A stretch of 64,000 nt of DNA from Lycorma delicatula (lineage: Eukaryota; Arthropoda; Insecta; Hemiptera; Fulgoridae): NCBI RefSeq assembly GCF_047948215.1, contig NC_134460.1, positions 17,190,501 through 17,254,500 of the forward strand. Direction: 5' to 3'. Both the position numbers and the translations under genes were made by a program. Positions 49,461-61,078 of this stretch are shown here, piece by piece; position 1 is the first letter of the stretch, and the number at the start of each line of letters is the position of its first letter. The notes beneath the pieces were generated by a model that was not told the DNA's origin, made no database searches, and was given only the letters and a program-made list of their open reading frames with translations.

Positions 49461-50283
49461 GTTTTTTTTTCTAAAATCGATCCTTTCGGGAATCATATTC
49501 CTCTGCACTATACAAATTATACTAATTCGATCAACCCAAGTACAGAATTAATAAAATAAAATAGGATGACACTTACCTTATTCTATAATCCCAGCGAGAG
49601 CGCTTTCGCGATTACCTCGCATCACCAGTTGCTCTAAATAATTTTTCAAATCGTTCATTGCAAATTACACATTAAAATTAAAAACCCTGTACTATACATG
49701 ATATTTTAAATTATTAAAAGATTTTTTTTGCATTTAGAAGTAAAACTAAAATTCTTTAACTAAATTCAAAAATTTTAATTGAAAATTAAAATTACAAATT
49801 TCATGTATATAAAACATGAAGTCATTAATAAAATTAAATGTCAAAATTAAAATCAATAAAAATAAAATAGAAATCTATGTAGAATAGCTATCCAAAAGTT
49901 ATGTAACTGTTATGAAAATGTTATGTAACTGTATTTTAATTTTATTTTATTATTGACTTCATACTTTATATATATGCAATTTTTAATTTTAATTTACAAT
50001 TTAAAATTTGTGAATTTAAAAAAAAATTAGTTATATTTTTGTTTTGATTTAATTGAAAAAGATCTTTTAACAATTTTAAATCTCATAATTAGGGTTTTTA
50101 ATTTTAATGTGTAATTTGCAACGAACGATTTGAAAAATTATATAGAGCCAATTGATGATATGAGGTACTCGCAAAAGCGCTCTTACTTGGATTATGGAAT
50201 AAGGTAGGTGTCACCTATTTTATTTTATTAATTCTGTACTTGGTTTGATCGGATTAATATATATATAGAAACCCGATTTTATA
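49430..50283. repeat. Long imperfect inverted repeat (~850 bp)
   Basis: The left arm at 49522-49838 pairs with the right arm at about 49932-50258. Examples are ACTTACCTTATTCTATAATCC with GGATTATGGAATAAGGTAGGTGTC, and TTTTCAAATCGTTCATTGCA with TGCAACGAACGATTTGAAAA. Outside these, AAATCGGGTTTTC(AT)n at 49433-49460 pairs with (AT)n GAAACCCGATTTT at 50257-50280. A ~60 bp block at 49461-49521 is unpaired in the left arm. The loop is ~90 bp and contains a direct repeat GTTATGTAACTGT. Overall arm identity looks high but not complete. No ORF. Confidence 0.85.
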
Positions 50284-50560
50284 TATTTAGGCCTACGTAT
50301 AAACTTTTCTGGCCCACAAATCTCCAAAACTACTAAATCAATTTCATTTACTACTATAGATATACTGTAGCAGTGTATCTAAGTTGTGAATGTGAAAATT
50401 TGTTGAAGATTGGTTTAGTAGTTCTTAAGAGACATTCAATTTAAGGTAGAAAAAAATATGAGATATTGTTAAGTATGTAGTGTTGTATTTTTCATACGCA
50501 CATTCGCAGTGAGTCACAGTGGTGGGTGACTTTAAACTTCTTTTTCTTATTTTTTATTGT
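50258..50560 (-). repeat. Family X repeat, 5' module
   Basis: On the minus strand it reads GTCACCCACCACTGTGACTCAC near 50529-50508 and ends near 50290 with GTTTATACGTAGGCC next to an AT tract. It matches the 5' module of the copy at 31140. Confidence 0.6.
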
Positions 50561-51568
50561 AGGGTGTTTTTTTTTATGTTTTAACTATTTTAACCGATCA
50601 AAGGTCTTTTTTTTTAATTTTAGATTAGAATTAGTTGATACTTTTCAAAAGGAAACAAAAAAATAACGAAAATAATATTTAATATATAATATGCCGAACT
50701 GCGCAAGAAGTTTTTTGTTTTATTTGTTAAAATTCAAATTTTTTATGTTATAAAATATTATCATCTTAAAAATTCGTTACTAAAAATTTCATTAGTAAAA
50801 ATAATTTAAAATTATAAATTTTTTTTTACTTTTATTTTTTATAAAAAATATGATGATTCAATTAAACACTGGAAAAATAAAAACGAATTTTAATATTAAA
50901 AAAAAGTGGGAGAAGTGGGAAATTTTATATCCTGCACTAATAATAAAATATTTCACATTAATCTACAACAAAACTAAAAAATAATAAAAAAAGTCATCAT
51001 AAAAACTTTCCAAACAAGAAATATATATGTTGCGACCAGTTGTGCAATCGTATCTGGACAATTCCAGATAATCAACAAATTCACCACGATACAGAATTAC
51101 ATATTATATTTGCCTGAGGATGGACTAAACGCAATTCGAAACTGATTGAAATAAGCACTGTAGAACCATCTGTTTACATGCATTATATATCAATAGTAAT
51201 ACATAATAAATATACTAGAAATTTCAAACATAAATTACCTTTAATGAATAAATGAATCATTACAGCGTTTATATTAAAGGTAAATAAATATTTTTATTAA
51301 CAAGTTGTAATATTTTCTTAGGCAAGATATTGTAATAAACGGAAATAAATACATAAATGAGATTTACATATAAAATTACTTAGTACAGGTAACTGCAAAA
51401 ACTTTCTATTGACGGTAAAACTTTTATTACGTTAATAGAATACAACTGAAACAAGATAAAATAGCAAAACTGAAATTTAGAGGTAACTATTTTTCAATCG
51501 GTCTAAAACAAAAACTTTTTTTTTCTAGTTAAATACTTATATGTGCTTTTACAATTTGTGCAACTAAT
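50561..51568. other. AT-rich spacer
   Basis: No gene or repeat recognised. Confidence 0.5.
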
Positions 51569-51580
51569 TTAAAGGAACCT

Positions 51581-52402
51581 ATACGTACTTCTATATGTAT
51601 GTATGAGTTACTTCGTATGTGTTTCAGACTTCGTGTACTTTTATGGAGGTTCCTAGATTTTCTTCTTATGTTATTTTTGTTCGTGTTGTTAGTTTGTTAC
51701 TTTTGCTGTTTTGTTGCGGTATTTTGAATTTTCTTGGTTGTTTTTCACGTTTATTTCGTTATTTTAGTTTTACGGTTCCTAAATGACCATCATCTTGTTT
51801 TAAACTATGTGTTTCAGACTTCGTGTACTTTTATGGAGGTTCCTAGATTTTCTTCTTATGTTATTTTTGTTCGTGTTGTTAGTTTGTTACTTTTGCTGTT
51901 TTGTTGCGGTATTTTGAATTTTCTTGGTTGTTTTTCACGTTTATTTCGTTATTTTAGTTTTACGGTTCCTAAATGACCATCATCTTGTTTTAAACTATGT
52001 GTTTCAGACTTCGTGTACTTTTATGGAGGTTCCTAGATTTTCTTCTTATGTTATTTTTGTTCGTGTTGTTAGTTTGTTACTTTTGCTGTTTTGTTGCGGT
52101 ATTTTGAATTTTCTTGGTTGTTTTTCACGTTTATTTCGTTATTTTAGTTTTACGGTTCCTAAATGACCATCATCTTGTTTTAAACTCTGGTAAACTGTTT
52201 TGGACTTTGAGAATTTTTTGGCGGTGTTCTGGTGCTTACCTTGCTTGTTTTAAGACTTCTCGGCACATTTTTTTGCGAGAGTGCATTGTTATTTTACGGT
52301 GGGTAATTACTGTATAAAAATGTTTTCTTGGAAATAACCTAGCGTTGCTAAGGCTTGTTTGCTAAGGTAGACAGAGTTTGTCTACCTCGGAAAAAAAAAG
52401 AA
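51581..52402 (+). mobile_element. 5'-truncated LINE insertion consisting of 3' UTR
   Basis: It is flanked by the 12 bp TSD TTAAAGGAACCT (51569-51580 and 52403-52414) and ends in a short A tract (52391-52399). Just before the tail a hairpin, GGTAGACA / TGTCTACC (52366-52386), is present. Nearly all of the insert is T/G-rich and non-coding, in style like the 3' UTR of the R1-like LINE at 27500-28665. It contains a perfect 3 x 190 bp tandem array. No protein domain is seen; the three identical 80/80/67-codon frames are artefacts of the array. Confidence 0.75.
51616..52187 (+). repeat. 3 x 190 bp tandem array
   Basis: Three head-to-tail units start at about 51616, 51806 and 51996, each beginning TATGTGTTTCAGACTTCG. 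The copies look identical. The third ends at CTTGTTTTAAACTCTGG, where the sequence becomes unique. Confidence 0.95.
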
Positions 52403-52414
52403 TTAAAGGAACCT

Positions 52415-53394
52415 GAAGAAACAAATAATTTGAAGAGTAAATTAAAAAAACAATAATAGTAAGCTATCAAGGTAACCAAACATCTTCACAGTTACAAACC
52501 TGGAAGATTTTACTTTCCATTTATTAATGAGTTATGTAACAAGATCAAGCTCAATTATATTAATTAGTAATTTATCATAACCAGAATTAATATTTAAATT
52601 ATGATATAAATAAATTTTTATGAAAAATAATTTTTTTTTCAGTAGTGGTCTACCTGTGCTCATAGGAGGTTCAACTACAAGGTAATATACTCATATCTGT
52701 GTTCTGTATCAAGAAATCGAAATGATTCAACATTTTTTCCTCCAATCGCATATTCTGTTATTAAAACAATTTTATCACATAAAAATAATATTTAGAAAAA
52801 ATATTACGGTTAATCAAATTGTCAATACGTTTATTTAATGGGAGTATTCAGTAATTACAATGAAAAAAAATGTTCAGTCTCCCTAAGAGATGTTAGTAAT
52901 TCGGGCAAAAGTGATTTTTGTAATAATTAAAAAGGTTATCTTTTTACATCGTACACATCTAACTTACTTAACAGACATTTTAATTGTTACTTTTCATTTC
53001 CTAAAAACTGTTGCTTTTTTCGAGACCAATGTAGTTCTTATGCTTACTAAATTACTAAGAATATTGGTATAAGTTATTTTTTCGTTGAAATTTTGTAAGT
53101 TTTCATAGTCTTCAGTTAATTCAAAACAAATATAACATTATTTATATCGTTCTGTTGCAACAAATAGATATACTGGACGCCCTTATACAAGTTATCAGGA
53201 TATAGGCGGATGGCCAATGTAGCAGTAGGTACATGAAGTGTTTTTAAAGTATGGTCAGTTGTGAATTAGCCGTCTATATACGCGATGTGAATAAATGGCA
53301 TTTGCTTAGCTTAGTTAATTCTATCGTCACCTATTAACAACAATAGTTTACTCATTTTGTTGTTAGCTATTTGTATTCATTCATATATAAAACA
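52415..53394. other. AT-rich spacer
   Basis: No gene recognised. The stretch 53160-53390 is upstream of the mariner remnant and may hold its 5' untranslated part. Confidence 0.45.
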
Positions 53395-54500
53395 ATGCGT
53401 GATTCCGATAAGTGCGAAGAACTAGGAGTAATCCGATTTTTGACAGAAAAAATAATTTTGCGACTGAAGTTCACAGTAAGATTTGTGAATTTTACAGGCC
53501 GAATATTATAGTGAAGCTAAAATAAGACAGCAGTGATGTTCATTTCGAGAAGGGCGAACAAACGTTCATGATGAACATAGCAGCCGGCCTTTGGTAATAA
53601 CAGGTGGTATGATTCGAGAAACAAAACTAAAAAACGATTTAACCGATTCTAGAAAACCGGCGCTTCACCGTGTCACAATTACTTTTGATGTTTCATGATC
53701 TTTGATTTCTGAAATTTCGATAAAAAAAATTGACTATAATCTTTTTACAGCCTTTTATGTTATTATTATGTATTTTTTTATGTACCAGATGACTACCGAA
53801 GATGTTCTGCGTGCCAATACACAGAAAGCAAAACTTTTTTCCTTCTGTGTGAGATATTTTAATAACGAAGTTATGAAAAATGAAGATGATGAATTGCATG
53901 ATGACATAGTTACCGGAGATGAGACATGGAATTTCTTAATCAAACGTTGAAACAGTTAATGCGATGGCAACATTCATTATCTCCTAAACCGATGAAGTTC
54001 AAATAAGAACGTTCAATAAAGAAGCTTGTAGCTACTGTTTTTTTGGGGGGGGGGAGGAGGGACAAAAGGGTTTCTTGCTTGTCGAATTTAGTGATCAACG
54101 GAACTACAGTGAATGCCGATATGTATTGCAAAACGTCAAAAAAATCTTAGAAGAGCTACGAAAACAAATGACGTAGGATGATATCGCGCGGAACTTTGTT
54201 TTTACATGACTATGCTCTGTCACACACGGAAAATTAGAAAGGAAGCAATTGAAAACTTTGGTTGGAAAAACTTCAATGATCCACACTATAAACCTGACTT
54301 AGCTACCAGAGATTATTTCCTTTTTATTCACGTTAAATAGTGGCTTGCATCACAAAGATTTTAAAATTACGATGGAATTTGTTGAAGAGGGAATAAAGAA
54401 GCTACTGAAACGCTCTAGAAAATCTGTTATGTTGAAGGTAGGTTTGTAGAAAATGATTAAATAAATGTAACTTTTATGCGTAAGTAATAAAGTTAGTTCA
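53395..54500 (+). pseudogene. Mariner-like transposase remnant
   Basis: Pieces of a mariner transposase occur in order but in changing frames. They are EELGVIRFLTEK near 53418-53455, a YRPNIIVKLK-like and REGRTNVHDEH-like helix-turn-helix region near 53490-53575, and AGRPLVITG near 53580-53605. Next is 53820-53950 with KLFSFCVRYF, DELHDDIVTGDETW (first catalytic Asp at about 53918). FLHDYALSHT follows (second Asp region at about 54208), and then a KPDLA-like site near 54292. Many stops and frameshifts break it, and a G-run at 54043-54054 lies inside. Terminal repeats were not identified. It is dead. Confidence 0.75.
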
Positions 54501-56645
54501 TTTTTTCCAGTTTTGTTTTTATCCCAAAAACGGACCTTATCTCAAATACATTCCTCATATAAGGAAAGGTAGACTGTCGGAGATTATAAAGAACAGTTTT
54601 ACTTTATGCTTGTTACACTATCAATAACATTTACAATTTTTCCGCTATTCTAATTTAGCCAATGACTGACTGGATAAAAATTACCGTTTCTACGCCTTTG
54701 GTTGTAATATCCAAAGGATACAGACAATAGAGTGTATTATCTAAGTACGCTGTAATCGGCAGGAAGGCGGGAATTAAAGATAAGGCAAGGTTATTGTGCG
54801 ATTTTATGTAAAGTTCTTCCACTTGTTACTCTAAGCTTTAACATACCGTATCCAATCAACGCGTATAATTCGTCTCCCCCCCCACCCAGCCACAAACAGA
54901 TTTAAATATGGTGATAAAGATGGTGAAATGTGCTTTTAAGTTTATGAAAACTACTATACTTTTACATACATTTTTTAACAAATATAAGCAGACAGTTTTC
55001 ATTAAATTATTAAATAAAATAATTTTATATTTTATTAAGAACTGTTTAATTTTAAAACGGATTTCTTAAAAACTGTTTAAATAATTGTAAAAAGTTGTTA
55101 TTCATTTATTCTTGGATAACGTAGAAAATTTTCACACGCTTTATTATCTGAAAGCAATTTTTACAAAACTATTTGTATAAAAAAAAATCTTTATTAATTT
55201 CCTTATTTTAAGAAAGGTAGGAGTATTTGATATATTAATATCAAATCAATATTCTCACATTTATTATTCAAAAAAAAAAATGGCCTAAAAAATTATTTCC
55301 CTAAAAAATACTAAACTAAAAAAGTATATAATTGTGAATAAAGTATATAAAACAAAAGGACTCCGGATCAACCAAAATTACTTTCTTTTCAGACATTTTC
55401 TATTTTTCTGAAAGTTCCATTACAGGTAGTTTCCAGATTATCAGAATATTTTTATCAATAAATAATTATCATAACAAATAATTATCTTAAAAAAATAAAA
55501 TTAGAAAAAAATGAAACATTTACACGACGGCACGCAGCACAAGATGTTTGAGAATGAAATAACAATACAAACGGGGGAAAATTACGTATTCTGTATTTGC
55601 GTGAGGTGAAGAGCATTTGACGGACAATTAGTTTGGAAATAAGCTAGAGGTAGAGTTGAATGAGAGAGGGAGAGAGAGGAAAAGAGAAAGAGAGAGGGAT
55701 AGAGAAAGATTGAGTGAGTAGCATGTAATCAAAGGGATCACGACGAACTTAACAGAGAGGAACTCGAGAGGAGCGGTATGGAGGGTTAGGGTTAGGTTCG
55801 TTGAGCAGCCGACCTTTGGTATACAGCTGAACTACTGATCGTGGGTGCTGAATATCCATCACTTTCATCAGCACAAAGGATAAAATGGTACAACAGCGAA
55901 CGTATACCTAGGGTACCTCGTATCTACCTATTCCAGTATATACACTACAGAACCTATACCTTTGTATAGAATAGTACAGATCACCTGAATCCTACGTACC
56001 CCACCACATTCTCTTATTCCCAACTATATCTTATCAGACCGTTTACGAAATGTCTACTACATCAGATCACAAGAGATTAATCTGAATATCTCATCCTAAC
56101 AATAACAGCACACATCTCTCTGCAACCAATCAAGTTTTTAAGAAGAACAGATAATTATTTGTATTATTTTCATGTTAAATTTAGTAAAATAAAAACTGCT
56201 AATATTTGAAAACTAGTTATTAAATGTCCAGGGAGGCATTCTTCTATCTTCTTATTTATTACTATAAGTATTCATTATTATTTTATTACTGTTTTTATGA
56301 ACATTTATTTGGAATTTTTTTTTTTATAAAAAACATTAATTACACGTTGTTCATGTTATTTTTGCAAACATTTTGATTACTATAATAAAGTATTATATAA
56401 TAAATAGAACAGTAAAAAAATTACACATTTAATTAGATAAATAATTTTTTTTTGTATCGATAGGGCAAACCAAACAAGGTGATCATGTTTATACATAGTA
56501 ATAAGTAAGATTGTGTAATTAAATTACAAATTATTTCTTCAAAACTAAATGAATATAAACGAATTTTCTATTGATGCTTAGTGAAAACTACAGAACAAAT
56601 AAAGCTTGTTATTACCTAACTGAATTTGAATCTATAATTTCAGAA
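54501..56645. other. Spacer with a purine-rich GA patch
   Basis: No gene recognised. 55640-55720 is rich in GAGAGA, and the following ~330 bp to about 56050 are less AT-rich than the surroundings. This could be a 5' UTR or promoter region, or an unrecognised repeat; nothing in it settles the matter. Confidence 0.4.
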
Positions 56646-59301
56646 AGGGCACATGTGACATTTTTTGTATGTTCACTTTTTTACAGAATTGTGATCTTCT
56701 GTCTAAAACGCATGGTATTGTGCAGGAAAGGCACATGTGCACTACTTACTTCACTGCCAAATGGGCGAATGAAATTATCGGCAAGTACAGAAAGGCCACA
56801 AATCCTGTCACATATGCTCTTTCTGCACTGAAGGTTTTTAGCTGGCACAAGTTCAGGTTAGTACGCCTAATACATCTTGTAATACCTACTATATCTTGTA
56901 ATACAAAAACAGAATACTTAATAAAAAAACAGGTTATTTATATTTAATTTAATATTAATTATATATTTTTAAATAAATGTTTAAAATATATAAACAAATA
57001 ATAAATACCCGTTATTATATAATATGAATTATTAATATGATTTATATTTAATATGTTAGTAATAAATTAATTATGTTAATTTACCTAAATATTTTGTTTT
57101 AATTCATTTTTCTCAACTATTTGTTTTATTTAATTTAAGGTGTAACAGTCTTCATGATATCAGGAAATAATAATAGCGATTGTGATGAACCACTGATTAA
57201 GAAAAGAAAAGGGATAAGAAATAAAGAAAAATATAAAAGATACACTGTTAAAAATGTAAAGCTTAAAGGTAAACACTATACATCTTACACAGGTAAAACT
57301 GTTCCTGTTAAAGTAAAGAAAACATTTAACTGCAAGTGCGAAGTTCAATTTTATTCTAAATTCACTGAGAATTTGATACATGGAATAATTTTTACTAATT
57401 AGAAAGTAAAAATGCATAGGATAATCTTTACAAGGAATAATTGAAAAGCTAGATTCTATAAGAAGGAGTTTTGCGAAGAAACAATAAGAAAATGGACCTA
57501 ATGATGATAAATTTTAAGAGAATGGCAATAGAGGTAGGCCTAATTTTACTACAGTTGAACTGAACTTTCACGACTATAACATTAAAACTTATGCCCAAAT
57601 CCATAAAGTGTGTAAAAATAAATTCATGAACGTACATGGAATCACTTTTATGAATGTTCCCTATTTGTATAGTTTCTTGTCTACTAGAAAAAGTCTTCGT
57701 GACTTAAGGGTTAAATAACGAAGTAGGAAGTAGCAATGCCATCGTGGTGAAATCTGTTAATTAATCTACAACCACATATCAAAGTAGGAAGTCAAGCAAA
57801 CGCGTTATGGTTGGGTATTTAGACCCAAGGCTATTAAAATCACGCGCAAAATATTTTTGGACAAACATCCTGAATGCCAACATAAGGTTAAATATAATAT
57901 TTACAGGGAATATTTCCACGAAAATTTCGACTACTGTTTTGATCGACCACAAGTTGATGTTTGTAGTACATCCAAACATTTTTCAATTGAAATAAAAGAC
58001 AAGAACTTCAGTGATAATGCGAAAAAACGTTTCTACTCGGCAAATAGTACACAAAATGCGCACAAAATTCTTTTGTGCGCATTGAAGCTAGACAGTGCAG
58101 CGATTGCGCTGGACTTTATGACAACAACTCAACCCCATTTCCTCTAATCCTAGTACATGAAGTGTATTTATTACCTGAGACATATATCAGTATATATATT
58201 TTTTTTGTATACACGATTTAAATCAGATAACCCAGACTTATTTCTATACCACGAGGGACAAGCAAGCAAATCATATAATGAAGTTTGTTCGTTAGTGTCG
58301 CCTTACATTAAAAACTTATCTAGATCAGTAAAAAAATTATATATTTTCAGTGATAGCACTGGTAAACAAACAAGAATTTGCTATTTGTTTGATAATGAAA
58401 GAGTTGATAGCATCATTCATTTTTCCCCTATAAGGGGACATTTATTCATACTTTGTGACCGAGATTTCGGTCACACCTTTATGAAAAAAACTCTAAGGAA
58501 AACAGACCGAATCTACACACTAGAAAAGTACGAAGTACGATTCTTATGATCTATAGCCGCATGGGTAGGTCTAAAATCCATTATGTTCAAACCAATGAAA
58601 ATCTAAATTTTCACACATAGTGACCTAATTAAAAAAAAATTTTTAAAAACATTCGCTCAGATGAAACATCAGGCAAGGAGTTTCGAAAACAAATATTATC
58701 AAATTCAAAATTTCATCATGCAAACAGTTCCCGTTATTAACAGAGAACATATTGGATGGTTTGATTCAGCATACTTTTACCCAGAAAGAAAGACTCCAGT
58801 CAACATCAAGAAACTAGACATTATCAGAAGAACATTTTAACAATATATGACATTTTTAACAAGATATATCAGACTAACATTTTTTCCCAAGAAGCTCAAA
58901 GACTGTGTTATTGGTTATGAACATTTTTATAATTAAATTCTTAGCTGACCTTCAACAACATCACAATTTACTGGAGAAGAATATGATATAGAGAACAACA
59001 AAACCATTTCAACCGATTTAATCAACACACATTATTGTGGACAATTTACTTGTATGTAAACTTATTTAACTATTTTTTGTGATTTTTCCCATTTTCTAAC
59101 TTTGTTACTGTCAAATAAATGATATTAATACAAATTCAGCTGCCTAGTTTTCACGGTAAAAACATTAAAATATGTAATACTGTGACATGTTGTTAAATAA
59201 GTTCAAAAACAGATGGAACGTTTTAAATAATTATACCTCTAATATTAATAAAGTAATTAAATTTTTTCCAACAGTTCAAAAAGTGACACATGTGCCCTTC
59301 C
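56646..59301 (+). mobile_element. DNA transposon with GGGCACATGTG ends
   Basis: The 5' end GGGCACATGTGACATTTTTTG (56647-56667) and the 3' end CAAAAAGTGACACATGTGCCC (about 59278-59298) are inverted repeats of each other, with two mismatches in about 21 bp. A further internal copy of GGCACATGTGC occurs near 56731. Between them lies a decayed gene of the DUF7869-like type. The span is ~2.65 kb. No TSD is clear, so the superfamily is not assigned. This copy is inactive because its gene is broken. Confidence 0.7.
57154..58900 (+). pseudogene. Broken DUF7869-like transposon protein
   Basis: The segments match a family of intronless repetitive proteins common in insects. The start (57154-57402) is Lys/Arg-rich, with RNKEKYKRYTVKNVKLKGK and YTSYTGKTVPV, then a Cys pair CKC. 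A gap of non-coding frame follows. At 57857-58133 come DKHPECQHKVKYNIYREYFH and NFDYCFDRPQVDVCST. At 58157-58549 come FLYHEGQASKSYNEV, YIKNLSRSVKKLYIFSDSTG (the SDNCxGQN-type motif) and FSPIRGHLFILCDRDFGH, then RKTDRIYTLEKYE. Weak similarity continues to about 58850. At least three frameshifts or stops are present. The enzymatic role of this family is not something I can assert. It lies inside inverted repeats at 56646 and 59301. Confidence 0.7.
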
Positions 59302-59316
59302 TAAAATACTCTATTC

Positions 59317-59327
59317 TGAGATTCCTT
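59317..59327. repeat. TSD of the RTE insertion, left
   Basis: TGAGATTCCTT, identical to 60013-60023. Confidence 0.85.
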
Positions 59328-60012
59328 TTTTTTTTTTGTCTTCAGTCATTTGACTGGTTTGATGCAGCTCTCCAAGATTCCCTATCTAGTGCTAGTCGTT
59401 TCATTTCAGTATACCCTCTACATCCTACATCCCCAACAATTTGTTTTACATACTCCAAACGTGGCCTGCCTACACAATTTTTCCCTTCTACCTGTCCTTC
59501 CAATATTAAAGCGACTATTCCAGGATGCCTTAGTACGTGGCCTATAAGTCTGTCTCTTCTTTTAACTATATTTTTCCAAATGCTACTTTCTTCACCTATT
59601 TGCCGCAATACCTCTTCATTTGTCACTTTATCCACCCATCTGATTTTTAACATTCTCCTATAGCACCACATTTCAAAAGCTTCTAATCTTTTCTTCTCAG
59701 ATACTCCGATTGTCCAAGTTTCACTTCCATATAAAGCGACACTCCAAACATACACTTTCAAAAATCTTTTCCTGACATTTAAATTCATTTTTGATGTAAA
59801 CAAATTATATTTCTTACTGAAGGCTCGTTTAGCTTGTGCTATTCGGCATTTTATATCGCTCCTGCTTCGTCCATCTTTAGTAATTTTACTTCCCAAATAA
59901 CAAAATTCTTCTACCTCCATAATCTTTTCTCCTCCTATTTTCACATTCAGTGGTCCATCTTTGTTATTTCTACTACATTTCATTACTTTTGATTCCTTAA
60001 AAATTCCTTTTT
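59328..60012 (-). mobile_element. 5'-truncated RTE-like LINE insertion
   Basis: A 685 bp minus-strand insert between perfect 11 bp TSDs, with its short poly(A) at 59328-59337 (T run on plus). It holds only the C terminus of ORF2. The reading frame stays open, so it looks younger than the homologous copy at 17248-17667. The insertion is 16-20 bp beyond the 3' end of the DNA transposon at 56646-59301. A 158-codon plus-strand frame is a shadow. Confidence 0.9.
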
Positions 60013-60109
60013 TGAGATTCCTTAAAAAACCAAAAAAAATACCTAAATAATGGAGAGAGAAAAGTGATGTTTTGGTTGAAAGTTTTATAATCCAGTTAGA
60101 TACTTTCAC
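59342..60109 (-). CDS. Chimeric frame ending in RTE ORF2 C terminus
   Basis: An open frame of 255 codons. Residues from about 33 onward come from the LINE, with FCYLGSKITKDGRS (69-82), a long basic helix region, ALYGSETWT (125-133), EAFEMWCYRRMLKIR (143-157), RLIGHVLRHPG and a natural stop after QSND. Residues 1-32 come from flanking DNA left of the TSD and have no known similarity. It has no RT catalytic box and no evidence of expression. It is a piece of a LINE protein and unlikely to be a gene. Confidence 0.8.
   Translation of the reverse strand: MKVSNWIIKLSTKTSLFSLHYLGIFFGFLRNLKKGIFKESKVMKCSRNNKDGPLNVKIGGEKIMEVEEFCYLGSKITKDGRSRSDIKCRIAQAKRAFSKKYNLFTSKMNLNVRKRFLKVYVWSVALYGSETWTIGVSEKKRLEAFEMWCYRRMLKIRWVDKVTNEEVLRQIGEESSIWKNIVKRRDRLIGHVLRHPGIVALILEGQVEGKNCVGRPRLEYVKQIVGDVGCRGYTEMKRLALDRESWRAASNQSND
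60013..60023. repeat. TSD of the RTE insertion, right
   Basis: TGAGATTCCTT, identical to 59317-59327. Confidence 0.85.
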
Positions 60110-61078
60110 GTTTTACACCATAATGCAGCCAGATGAAGATGTTCATGTTCATTCAGTAAACTTCACTCTCTAATCGTGATCTTGGGTGGTGGTTGTAGGA
60201 TCAGTACATAGTAATCTATATTACATCTGAACATCAAAAATGTGTGATCAAATGTGCTGCCTACCATTTTTTTTTTTTAATATTTGTTCTCTGGAGCTTT
60301 GAAGTTCCAAATTTGGTGAAGTCATTACTATTGTTCATCCAAGGGAGATCAATATCGCTCGCAACTCAATTTTCTCTCATCCTCAATCCGTTTTTTTCTA
60401 AGTTTGGGTTTTTTAGATTTACGTGAGACGTTTTAAAGGACGATGGTACGCTACAGAGAAAACTACCCGCCGGCTGTTCCTTTTTGTGATCTATTGGTAG
60501 CTGGCTGTCTACTAATCTGCCCGGTATAAACCAAACATTAAACCAATAAATAGCATCGGTATAAAGTCGAATTTCCTAATTTCACCTAACGTACAACAAA
60601 ACTAGGAATGTAGATTGAGTTGATCATTAATTAGAAGTGGGCAAATGAAAACTGCAGTTTAATTACTTTCCATCACAAACGATTGATATTAGTCGAGGTT
60701 AAATAGGTTTTTCAGTAGGCGTACTTAGTTCATAATGAAATACCATTACAATAATTAATTTATACCAATCACCTCGTAATACTATAACAGCTCACTATAA
60801 TTACATTCCATTTTGTTAATAGCTAAGTGTAGTTCGAAGCAGTAAGATAAAATGGTCATCAACATCGATATACAAATTATCTCCATTTTAACTCATGAAA
60901 TCATAAATTATATAATACATATGTATATAGTATGTAAAATCAAACTGAAATTTTGGTCTAAACTTAATGTGCAATTTAATATAATAAATTACCTTTTTGA
61001 GATTTCAATTATTACTGTATCTTTCTTTGCTTTTAATTTATATTAACCATAAATCTAATTTCATAATGTTCAAATCTA
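60110..61078. other. Spacer without recognised gene
   Basis: A GC-richer patch near 60425-60530 (AACTACCCGCCGGCTGTTCC) is unassigned. Otherwise AT-rich. Confidence 0.45.

Noticed and set aside
51734..52317. Three near-identical short hydrophobic frames that look like a tandem gene family
   Set aside because: They are the 190 bp non-coding array in a LINE 3' UTR read in one frame; no start context or family match.
54043..54058. Long G run followed by AGGAGGG
   Set aside because: Isolated G run inside a dead mariner; more likely a homopolymer or sequencing artefact than a G-quadruplex element.
55783..55798. GGGTTAGGGTTAGGTT, similar to telomere repeats
   Set aside because: Only about two units, not the insect TTAGG array, and in ordinary flanking DNA.
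59187..59663. 158-codon plus-strand frame
   Set aside because: Antisense shadow of the RTE insertion at 59328-60012 joined to flanking DNA.
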